Positions 57,406 to 64,000 of a stretch of DNA of 64,000 nt are shown here, piece by piece. Under the pieces are notes generated by a model. The model was not told where the DNA came from and did no database searches. It saw only the letters and a list, made by a program, of their open reading frames with translations. The stretch comes from Cyanidium caldarium (Eukaryota > Rhodophyta > Bangiophyceae > Cyanidiales > Cyanidiaceae), in contig JANCYW010000006.1 of NCBI GenBank assembly GCA_026184775.1, positions 456,558 to 520,557 on the forward strand. Direction: 5' to 3'. The stretch's first letter is position 1; the number at the start of each line of letters is the position of its first letter. Both the position numbers and the translations under genes were made by a program.

Positions 57406-57908
57406 CGGTCGTCTCCCAGAAGCACCAGACGCGTCGTTCGGGCATCGGCTCGCGAGTGAGAAACGCAAAGGAAGTTGCTGTCGCCCGCTGCTCTCTCGGT
57501 GTCGCCCGCGAGAGCTTCGTACAAGGTCGGGCGCGCGCGCGCGTATAGATAGCGCAGCGCAGCCGCGACGAAGTGGTGCTGCGCAGGCCCCGCTCCCGGA
57601 CAGAGCGCGCCGTGACAAAAAGAAGCGTCACGAAGCGCGGAGGACAGACTTGTCGCAAAATGGGGAGGAGGCAAACGCGTCACGTGACGTTTTGCAGCGT
57701 GGCACGCAGGCCGTCTGTGCACGACCGACCGTCTGGCTTCACCACCGTTTACGTCCAACTTCGCTCATGAAGGCCAAAGCGGCAACGCATCATGTACCGC
57801 CAGGAAACACACCTCCGTCCGCCCTTGGCGCTGGACACCACGCCCGGAGACGTTACCTCTTGGACCGCACTTGTCTTTTCGCCCCAAACCAGCCCTCCCG
57901 TCTCCCAC
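57406..57908. other. intergenic region upstream of NOT1
   Basis: About 500 bp with no recognised gene. Visible elements are an alternating GC run at 57531-57543 followed by TATAGATA, and a perfect palindrome GTCACGTGAC (E-box core CACGTG) at 57679-57688. Either could serve NOT1 transcription; this is inference. Confidence 0.5.
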
Positions 57909-58175
57909 TCACTTGGCCCTGAACACCCGGTCGATGGGATCCATCTCCACCGGGCCGGCAGCTTCACGCTCCTTGTGCAACCGCCGCTCCTTCTCGGCCG
58001 CCTTCCACTCCGGCGACACCGTTTGTGGTCGCGTCCGGTTCCGGTCGCTCCACGCCTGCCACGCCCCCGCCAACAGCAGCGCCGCGCCCGTCCCGAGGAT
58101 GATGTTGGTCCGGCGGGAGAACCGGTTCATCCACTTCCACGGCACATACTCGGTGTTGGAGAGATCCTCCGGCAT
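57909..58175 (-). CDS. small single-span membrane protein, unidentified
   Basis: An 88-residue protein I cannot name. It has an N-terminal soluble part with EYVPWKWMNRFSRRTN, one transmembrane helix at ~28-46 (IILGTGAALLLAGAWQAW) and a charged helical tail with SPEWKAAEKERRLHKERE and MDPIDRVFRAK. The layout (basic flank, short span, charged tail) resembles small accessory subunits of mitochondrial inner membrane complexes, but that is a guess. The frame is compact, starts at its first ATG and its composition is unlike the GC-driven chance frames. It is divergent from the mitochondrial m-AAA protease gene with ~200 bp between starts. Confidence 0.7.
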   Translation of the reverse strand: MPEDLSNTEYVPWKWMNRFSRRTNIILGTGAALLLAGAWQAWSDRNRTRPQTVSPEWKAAEKERRLHKEREAAGPVEMDPIDRVFRAK

Positions 58176-58379
58176 AATTTCTTCGAGTCACGCTCGTCGA
58201 CAGGGACAGAGGCGGAAAGGCCACGGGGTTACGGGGGCGTCGGAAACCGCAGCGCCAGAACGCTCGACGTTGGGCGCGTCGCGAGCGCGCCCGTGGGCGA
58301 AAGCGCGGAGCCGTCGGTGGGCAGGCGGGGGACAGTCATGCAGGGTTGAGTGTGCACTGTATCGGTCACACAACGTTCC

Positions 58380-60659
58380 ATGCGGGCACTCTCGCGAATT
58401 CTCGGGCACTTGCGGCGGTGGCCGGCGCCGTCCGCTCGTCGAACGCTGGCGTCGAGGGCGGCGTGGACGCGGCTGATGGAGGGCGGCGGCGACGGTGGTG
58501 GAGGGCGCGTCGGCAACGGTCACCGCCCGCCAGGGCTGTACGAGAAACTATACCCTCGCGGATGGCGCAAAGGCGTGCACCCTGAGGAGCAGGGGTTGTT
58601 GAAAAGGCAGTCCGAGCCCAGAGGTGGTCATGGCAGTAACGGCGACGGCGACGGCGACAAGAGCAAGTGGCGACGCTTGGCGGTGGTCGGCGCCGGGTTG
58701 GCGGTGGCGTTGCTGCTGGGCTCGGGCGCGGGCGATGAGGTGGGCGGTGGAGGTGACGCGCCGCGGACGATCTCCTTTCAGGAGTTTCGTCACGACTATC
58801 TGGAGCGGGGGCTGGTGTCGCGCGTCGAGGTGGTGAACCGCAACGTGGCGCGCGTGTACCTCAAGCCGGGCGCGACAGACCCGCGCGGTATGCCGCTGGA
58901 CGGCCCGCAACGGCCGGCGCTCAAGTTCGCGGTGCCCAGCGTGGACTTGTTGGAGCGGCGGATGATAGCGGCGCAGACGGCCGCGGGCGTGGACGTGACC
59001 GACCTGGTGCCGGTGGTGTACACCTCCAAAATGTCCTGGCTGTCGACACTGATCAGCTGGAGTCCGACGTTGCTGATCATCGCCGGATACCTGTACGTGA
59101 TGCAGCGTCTGGGCGGCCTGGGCGGGCGCGGTGGTCGCTTTCCCATGGGCGGCGGCGGTGCTCGTAGTGGCGGGGCGGCCGGCCGCGGCTCCGGCATCGG
59201 CGGCATTTTGGGTGTGGGTCGCGCTGGCGTCACCGTCCTGAACAAGGACGGCAAGAATCGCGTCACCACCCGCTTCTCGGATGTGGCCGGTCTGGACGAG
59301 GCCAAGGCGGAGATCCTGGAGTTTGTCAGCTACCTGAAGCAGCCCGAGCGGTACAAGCGCATCGGCGCCCGAATCCCCAAGGGCGCCCTGATGTACGGCC
59401 CGCCGGGCACCGGCAAGACGCTGTTGGCCAAGGCGACTGCTGGCGAGGCCGACGTGCCCTTCCTCACCATGAGCGGCTCCGACTTTATGGAGCTGTTTGT
59501 GGGCGTGGGGCCGTCGCGAGTGCGCGACCTGTTTGCGCAGGCGCGCCAGCTGGCGCCCTGTATCGTGTTCATCGACGAGATCGACGCCATTGGGCGGTCG
59601 CGCGGCCGCGGCGGTCTCATCGGCGGCAACGATGAGCGCGAGAACACTCTGAACCAGCTGCTGGTGGAGATGGACGGCTTTGCGCCCAACAGCGGGGTGG
59701 TGGTGCTCGGCGGCACCAATCGGGTGGATGTGCTGGATCCGGCGCTGTTGCGACCGGGCCGTTTCGATCGCCAGATCCTGATCGACCCGCCGGACGTCCG
59801 GGGGCGCAGCCAGATCTTCCAAGTGCATTTGCGGCCGGTGAAAGTGGCGCGCGACCTCGACAAGGCCGAACTCGCCAAGCAGTTGGCGGCGCGCACGCCC
59901 GGGTTCACCGGTGCCGACATCGCCAACGTGTGCAACGAGGCGGCGCTGGTGGCGGCGCGCGCGGGCGCTGACGGCGTCAGCCTCGAGCACCTCGAGGCGG
60001 CCATCGACCGGGTGATCGGCGGTCTGGAGAAGAGGAGCATGGTGATGTCACCGGAGGAGAAGCGCACAGTGGCGTACCACGAGGCCGGCCATGCGGTGGC
60101 CGGCTGGTTCCTGGAGCACGCCATGCCGCTCATCAAAGTGTCCATCGTGCCGCGCGGTTCGGCGGCGCTGGGGTATGCGCAGTATCAGCCGCGCGATCAG
60201 CAGCTGTTCTCGCGCGAGCAGCTACAAGACACCATGTGCATGACGCTGGCCGGTCGCGTCGCCGAGGAGATTTTTTTCGGGCGCGTGACCACCGGTGCGG
60301 CCGACGATTTCAACAAGGTGTCCTCGATGGCGTACAGTCAGGTGACCCAGTGGGGCATGGGCGAATCGCTGGGCCATCTGGCGTTTCGACGCTCCAACGA
60401 CGAGACCGCGCCGCGCTTCTACAAGCCGTACAGCAACCAGACCGCCTCGCTGATTGACGACGAGGTGCGGCGCCTCGTGCACAGCGCCCACGAGCGCACC
60501 CGGACGTTGGTGCAGGCGCATCGCCATCACGTGGAGCTGGTGGCGCAAGAGCTGCTCACCAACGAGGTCATCACGCGCGCGGTCATGGAGCGGCTGCTGG
60601 GCCAACGCCCGTTTGCCGAGCGCCTCACTTACGACCAGCTGACCACCGACACCGCCTAG
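58380..60659 (+). CDS. mitochondrial m-AAA (FtsH/AFG3-type) protease
   Basis: A membrane-bound ATP-dependent zinc metalloprotease that degrades inner-membrane proteins and matures some mitochondrial proteins. The 759-residue protein starts with a strong presequence (MRALSRILGHLRRW). Two membrane segments flank an FtsH extracellular domain (TISFQEFRHDYLERG). The AAA core has Walker A GPPGTGKT from Gly340, Walker B CIVFIDEIDAIGR, and the second region of homology with LDPALLRPGRFDR. The protease domain carries HEAGH at 567-571. The order and length match AFG3L2/Yta10-12. Plastid FtsH is excluded mainly by the presequence and the m-AAA-type C-terminus. The ATG at 58380 is chosen over 58350 for its ideal presequence. 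Confidence 0.93.
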   Translation: MRALSRILGHLRRWPAPSARRTLASRAAWTRLMEGGGDGGGGRVGNGHRPPGLYEKLYPRGWRKGVHPEEQGLLKRQSEPRGGHGSNGDGDGDKSKWRRLAVVGAGLAVALLLGSGAGDEVGGGGDAPRTISFQEFRHDYLERGLVSRVEVVNRNVARVYLKPGATDPRGMPLDGPQRPALKFAVPSVDLLERRMIAAQTAAGVDVTDLVPVVYTSKMSWLSTLISWSPTLLIIAGYLYVMQRLGGLGGRGGRFPMGGGGARSGGAAGRGSGIGGILGVGRAGVTVLNKDGKNRVTTRFSDVAGLDEAKAEILEFVSYLKQPERYKRIGARIPKGALMYGPPGTGKTLLAKATAGEADVPFLTMSGSDFMELFVGVGPSRVRDLFAQARQLAPCIVFIDEIDAIGRSRGRGGLIGGNDERENTLNQLLVEMDGFAPNSGVVVLGGTNRVDVLDPALLRPGRFDRQILIDPPDVRGRSQIFQVHLRPVKVARDLDKAELAKQLAARTPGFTGADIANVCNEAALVAARAGADGVSLEHLEAAIDRVIGGLEKRSMVMSPEEKRTVAYHEAGHAVAGWFLEHAMPLIKVSIVPRGSAALGYAQYQPRDQQLFSREQLQDTMCMTLAGRVAEEIFFGRVTTGAADDFNKVSSMAYSQVTQWGMGESLGHLAFRRSNDETAPRFYKPYSNQTASLIDDEVRRLVHSAHERTRTLVQAHRHHVELVAQELLTNEVITRAVMERLLGQRPFAERLTYDQLTTDTA

Positions 60660-61114
60660 GCGCGGCTGCGGGTGATCTCCACGGCGACGGTGCCCAGGCC
60701 GACCCGGCCCGCCAGCGGCGCGTGCAGCTTGCTCACCCGGCAGGTGACCTCCTGCACCCGCTGGTGTTGTCGCAAGAGTGTCTGGATGATGTCGGTGGCG
60801 ACGGTCTCCAGGAGGTGTCGCGGCGGCCCCTGAACGACGTGCTTCACGTGGTCGTAGACGGCGGCGTAGTCCACCGTCTGGTGCAGGTCGTCGGCGGCCG
60901 CCGCGGGCGAGAGGTCGCCGGTAAGGAGGTGTAAATCGACGATGAAGAGCTGGCCTAGCTCGCGTTCCGCAGCCGAGGTGCCATGGCGTCCGAAGAAGTG
61001 GAGGCCACGGAGGATGATTTTGTCCACCGAGGGTGGTCGCGGGAGCGTCATGGGAGGGAGGGCGACGCCCGAAAACGTCAGGGGAGGGGCAGGGGTCGGG
61101 GCGGGCGGCGTCAA
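60656..61114 (-). CDS. folB: dihydroneopterin aldolase (FolB)
   Basis: A 152-residue enzyme of folate synthesis that converts dihydroneopterin to hydroxymethyl-dihydropterin and glycolaldehyde. After a Pro-rich leader of ~30 residues the FolB fold is clear: KIILRGLHFFGRHGTSAAERELGQLFIVDL, DLHQTVDYAAVYDHV with the pterin-binding region, and LLETVATDI with the conserved glutamate. As a single-domain enzyme it differs from fused fungal folate proteins. Its stop overlaps that of the protease gene: the two stops share CTAG at 60656-60659. A start at Met22 (61051) would remove most of the leader. A mitochondrial location, as for plant enzymes, is possible but the leader is weak. Confidence 0.9.
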   Translation of the reverse strand: MTPPAPTPAPPLTFSGVALPPMTLPRPPSVDKIILRGLHFFGRHGTSAAERELGQLFIVDLHLLTGDLSPAAAADDLHQTVDYAAVYDHVKHVVQGPPRHLLETVATDIIQTLLRQHQRVQEVTCRVSKLHAPLAGRVGLGTVAVEITRSRA

Positions 61115-61161
61115 GTCGAGAAAGAGGGCGCTGAGAAGCGTTGATTGGGCGGAGTTTGTAC

Positions 61162-61172
61162 GGGGGGGGGGG
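61162..61172 (+). repeat. homopolymer of 11 G
   Basis: An uninterrupted run of eleven G between the folB start and the glutaredoxin stop. It is a likely site for length polymorphism or sequencing error. Confidence 0.9.
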
Positions 61173-61177
61173 CGCGT

Positions 61178-61522
61178 TCAAGTGAAAAGCGCTCCGGCGG
61201 CTTGAAGTTTGGGTACGAGTTTGCCAGCTTTGTGGAGGTTTTGGACCTCCTCGTTGCCGCCCAGGTGCTCGCCGTTGACGAACACGTTGGGCACGGTGCG
61301 TTGGCCGGACCTGGCCAGGAGCGCCTGCTGCATGGCCGCTCCGTCGGCGACAGTGTCCAGCTCGACGATCTTCATCCGGGCGCGCAGCTCCGTAAACAGC
61401 TGTTTGACGGCCTTACAGAAGGGACAGTAGCTTTTGGAGAAGACGACCACGACGTGCAGCTCGTGGATGGCCTCTTCCACTCGGGCGAGCGCAGACGGGG
61501 CGGATTCCAGTTGCGTGCTCAT
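61178..61522 (-). CDS. dithiol glutaredoxin (CPFC class I)
   Basis: A 114-residue thiol-disulfide oxidoreductase that uses glutathione. The active site SYCPFC has cysteines at 33 and 36; the cis-proline block TVPNVFVNG and the glutathione-binding GGNEEV motif (GGxD/E) are present. CPFC is a minor variant of the usual CPYC. The protein has no convincing targeting peptide from the ATG at 61522, so a cytosolic location is likely; an in-frame ATG at 61618 would add 32 residues (MSETVASDRNRPTQ) that could be a leader but would lie in the promoter shared with the cryptochrome gene. The two starts are only about 110 bp apart. Confidence 0.92.
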   Translation of the reverse strand: MSTQLESAPSALARVEEAIHELHVVVVFSKSYCPFCKAVKQLFTELRARMKIVELDTVADGAAMQQALLARSGQRTVPNVFVNGEHLGGNEEVQNLHKAGKLVPKLQAAGALFT

Positions 61523-61632
61523 TTCTGTGACTCGCGGTGTGTGCGCGTCGGCAAGTCCAGACGGCCGCGCCGATATCTGCGTCGGGCGATTCCGATCCGA
61601 TGCGACCGTTTCGGACACGGTGAACGTGGTCG

Positions 61633-63171
61633 ATGTTCATGGTGATGGCGCAGGCCACAAGCGCAGTGCACTGGTTTCGAAAGGGGTTACGGTTGCACGA
61701 CAACCCGGCGTTGCTGGATGCGCTGCGAAGCGCGCAGCATGTGTGGCCAGTGTACTGCTGGGATGCGCGACTGGTCACGCCGCAGGCCGTGGGCGTGAAC
61801 CGGGTGCAGTTTCTGTTGCAGTGCCTGGACGACCTAGATCGACGGCTGCGGGAGCGGCAGTCACGGTTAACGGTTTTGCGCGGTGATGCGCTGGAGGTGT
61901 TGCCACGGTTTATGCGGGAGCGACAAGTGTCGTTGCTGACGTTCGAGGGAGACGTCGAGCCGGAGGGGAGGGCCCGCGACGAGCGTATGCTGCGAAAGTG
62001 CCACCAGATGGGTGTGCAGGTGCACAGCTTTGCGACGCACCTCTTGTACGATCCCGACCGAGTCATTCGAGAACTGGGTGCCGACGAACTCCCACTGTCA
62101 TACGGGCCGTTCGTGGCGCGGGTCACCGAGGCGCTCGGCGCACCGGCATTACCGCTGGCCGCGCCGCCCGAGACACAGTCGTTCGGCACTCCGGACACCG
62201 ACCCGCAGGCGTATGCAGTGCCGCGGCTGGAAGAGCTGGAGGCGTATCGGGGCATGACGGCCACTACGCCGCTGAAAGGCGGTGAGACCACGGCGCTGGC
62301 CGTGCTGGGTGCGTTCTTGAGCGAGCGTCGCGACGAGGCACGTCAATTTTCCAAACCGCACACGAGCCCGACGGCGTTCGAGCCGGCGTCGACGACGCAG
62401 CTGTCGCCGCACATGGCGTTGGGGTGCCTCTCTGCCCGCCTGTTCTATTATCGGGTGCAAGAGTTACATCCGCTGCGACGACCGCCGGTGTCCCTCATCG
62501 GTCAGTTGTGGTGGCGCGAGTTTTTTACCACCGTGGCTTACGCCACACCTGGCTTTCATTCTATGAAGGAAAACCGACTCTGCCGGCAGATACCGTGGTC
62601 AGCGGACGCAGAGGAGCAATACCGAGCGTGGGAGGGGGGCCGCACCGGCCACCCATTCATCGACGCGTGCATGGTGCAGCTGCGGAAGCACGGCTGGCTG
62701 CATCATTTGGCGCGACATGCGGTGGCCTGTTTCCTCTCTCGCGGCGACTTGTGGGTGAGTTGGGAGCGCGGCCGCGACACGTTCGACCGTCTGTTGGTGG
62801 ATCGCGACTACGCGCTGAATAACGCCAACTGGATGTGGTTATCCTGCTCGGCGTTTTTCCACCAGTACTTTCGCGTCTACTCGCCGATCAAGTTTCCACA
62901 ACGCTTTGACAAAGAGGGCACCTTTGTGCGGCACTTTCTACCGGTGCTGCGGAATATGCCCGCCAAGTATGTGTACGAGCCGTGGAAGGCGCCGTTGAGT
63001 GTGCAGCGGGAGGCTGGGTGTGTGGTCGGGAGGGACTATCCGTATCCCATCGTGGACCACGAGGTGGTGAGCAAGGAAAACCTGGCGAAGATGAGCGAAG
63101 TGTTCTCGCGGGAGCGGCGACCGATGGAAAAATTCGCGAAGAAGCGGCCTCGACCGGAGTGTGTCGAGTGA
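61633..63171 (+). CDS. cryptochrome/(6-4) photolyase family flavoprotein (animal type)
   Basis: A 512-residue flavoprotein. The N-terminal photolyase domain begins VHWFRKGLRLHDNPAL, and the FAD domain has SPHMALGCLSARLFYYRV, LWWREFFTTVAYATPGF, PFIDACMVQLRKHGWLHHLARHAVACFL and RDYALNNANWMWLSCSAFFHQYFRVYSP. The HHLARH block contains both histidines used by (6-4) photolyases. The 'animal-like cryptochrome/(6-4) photolyase' group is favoured over CPD photolyases. Repair of UV damage, light signalling, or both are possible. The tail after the FAD domain is short (~30 residues, basic). It is the last gene before the telomere, 545 bp from the first tandem repeat unit. An in-frame ATG at 61645 is an alternative start. 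Confidence 0.9.
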   Translation: MFMVMAQATSAVHWFRKGLRLHDNPALLDALRSAQHVWPVYCWDARLVTPQAVGVNRVQFLLQCLDDLDRRLRERQSRLTVLRGDALEVLPRFMRERQVSLLTFEGDVEPEGRARDERMLRKCHQMGVQVHSFATHLLYDPDRVIRELGADELPLSYGPFVARVTEALGAPALPLAAPPETQSFGTPDTDPQAYAVPRLEELEAYRGMTATTPLKGGETTALAVLGAFLSERRDEARQFSKPHTSPTAFEPASTTQLSPHMALGCLSARLFYYRVQELHPLRRPPVSLIGQLWWREFFTTVAYATPGFHSMKENRLCRQIPWSADAEEQYRAWEGGRTGHPFIDACMVQLRKHGWLHHLARHAVACFLSRGDLWVSWERGRDTFDRLLVDRDYALNNANWMWLSCSAFFHQYFRVYSPIKFPQRFDKEGTFVRHFLPVLRNMPAKYVYEPWKAPLSVQREAGCVVGRDYPYPIVDHEVVSKENLAKMSEVFSRERRPMEKFAKKRPRPECVE

Positions 63172-63715
63172 TGGGAGGACGCACGGCGGCCGATGAGCGC
63201 ACCACGGACTCGTTGGACCCTCGGAAAGCGAGCGGCGAAGCCCCCTGGAAGATTGCGTAGCGCCCAGTGTGACTAAATGATTGGGAGCGAGTAAATGTCG
63301 GTATTCGTGGTTGCGATCTGGAAAGCGAAGATTCACGCCAAGTGATGGAGAGTGGCCGGGTACGCGCGTGACCGAGTAACACTCGATGATGGTGTGGGAG
63401 GGCCACGCGAGTGTGTATTGTACAATGTGTAGTGTAGTGTGTGTATGAGAGTGGCGTGACCTGAATGGAATGGATGTGGCACGGCAAGCCGCAATTGCGT
63501 TTTTTGTGGATGTGTATCGCCGGTCGGCGCCGTGCCCTGCCCGGGAGTGGCGCGTGTGTGGCTTGTTGGAGCGGTGGGGAACGGGCATGGGGAGTGGGGC
63601 GGCGCGTGTCGGGAATGTGTTTTCGTTATTTGTTTTTTATTGGGGATCGATGTGTGCGCGCGCGATCGTGCGCACGGGAGAGAGCGTTTGGGGCGGATTG
63701 GGAGTGGTGTCGCGT
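63172..63715. other. gene-free subtelomeric spacer
   Basis: About 545 bp after the cryptochrome stop. The plus strand is increasingly G and T rich, including TGTG-type tracts near 63405-63450. Several short frames run to the repeat but none is convincing. No retroelement, tRNA or other feature was recognised. Confidence 0.6.
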
Positions 63716-63917
63716 GTGAATTGGGTGAGATCGGGCGACCGGGTGTGAGTTGGGTGAGATCGGGCGAAGGGGTGTGAAGGGTGGTCGGGTGTGAGTTGGG
63801 TGGGATCGGGCGACCGGGTGTGAGTTGGGTGGGATCGGGCGACCGGGTGTGAGTTGGGTGGGATCGGGCGAAGGGGTGTGAGTTGGGTGAGATCGGGCGA
63901 AGGGGTGTGAGTTGGGT
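63716..63917 (+). repeat. 29-bp subtelomeric tandem repeat
   Basis: Six units of 29 bp with consensus GTGAGTTGGGT followed by G[AG]GATCGGGCGA[CA]C/GGGGT, at 63716, 63745, 63791, 63820, 63849 and 63878, plus a shortened 17-bp unit at 63774-63790 and a partial unit at 63907-63917. Variants differ at two positions: TGAGAT or TGGGAT, and GACCGGGT or GAAGGGGT. The first unit has GTGAATT instead of GTGAGTT. The array directly abuts a final GTGAGTTGGG and the telomere. Confidence 0.9.
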
Positions 63918-63927
63918 GTGAGTTGGG

Positions 63928-64000
63928 TGGGGGGGAATGGGGGGAATGGGGGGGAATGGGGGGGAATGGGGGGGAATGGGGGGGAATGGGGAATGGGGGG
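63928..64000 (+). repeat. telomere, (AAT G4-7) repeats
   Basis: Seven AAT units separated by G runs of 7, 6, 7, 7, 7, 7, 4 and 6 bases run to the end of the window on the plus strand. The G-rich strand points 3' toward the end, as for a right-hand chromosome end. The motif fits the AATGGGGGG repeat reported for Cyanidioschyzon merolae but the G count varies here. Confidence 0.9.

Noticed and set aside
63465-63777. Overlapping plus-strand frames running into the subtelomeric repeat
   Set aside because: Composition follows the G-rich strand bias and they end within the tandem repeat; no motif or homologous block.

Overview
The window is one chromosome end of a compact eukaryotic nuclear genome, most likely a cyanidiophycean red alga (Cyanidioschyzon/Cyanidium type). 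Three observations support this. First, the last ~70 bases are a G-rich repeat built on AAT plus a run of G, matching the AATGGGGGG telomere I recall for Cyanidioschyzon merolae. Second, genes are almost all intronless, GC-rich and tightly packed, with convergent stops 0-150 bp apart. Third, the gene set is typical of a phototrophic eukaryote (SNF1 kinase, GatB, cystathionine gamma-synthase with a long leader, animal-like cryptochrome/photolyase, PIN/PILS-type carrier). The base composition looks richer in GC than I recall for C. merolae, so a relative is possible; the species is inference.

Layout. 1-6.6 kb: the 5' end of an unidentified minus-strand gene, SNF1/AMPK alpha kinase, a PILS-type carrier, a GlmU-like nucleotidyltransferase with the only convincing intron in the window, and signal peptidase subunit SPC12. 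6.9-24 kb: ethanolamine/choline phosphotransferase, VPS54, cystathionine gamma-synthase, UTP7, NAT10/KRE33, signal peptide peptidase, a SpoU methyltransferase and a multi-pass membrane protein. 24-42.8 kb: symplekin, acyl-protein thioesterase, MCM5, a DeSI peptidase, a GT92-like glycosyltransferase, Rab1, APC4, GatB and SEC23. 42.8-57.4 kb: EDC4/Varicose, an ESRP-like RRM protein, a bacterial-looking pair (aldo-keto reductase and NmrA-type reductase), CPSF30 and NOT1. 57.9-63.2 kb: a small one-span protein, mitochondrial m-AAA protease, dihydroneopterin aldolase, glutaredoxin and cryptochrome/photolyase. 63.2-64 kb: a gene-free subtelomere, a 29-bp tandem repeat and the telomere.

Functionally this is a housekeeping region. 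mRNA metabolism is well represented (symplekin, CPSF30, NOT1, EDC4, ESRP-like protein), as are ribosome biogenesis (UTP7, NAT10), membrane traffic (Rab1, SEC23, VPS54, SPC12, SPP) and the cell cycle (MCM5, APC4). There are no operons; neighbours share short divergent promoters or nearly overlapping 3' ends. I found no tRNA, rRNA, CRISPR array or transposon. The most unusual points are a SEC23 lacking most of its zinc ligands, a SAP motif inside symplekin, an ESRP-type architecture in a red alga, a conserved-consensus intron in an otherwise intron-poor region, paired E2F sites before MCM5, and the repeat structure that joins the last gene to the telomere. I did not find a clearly new multi-gene system.
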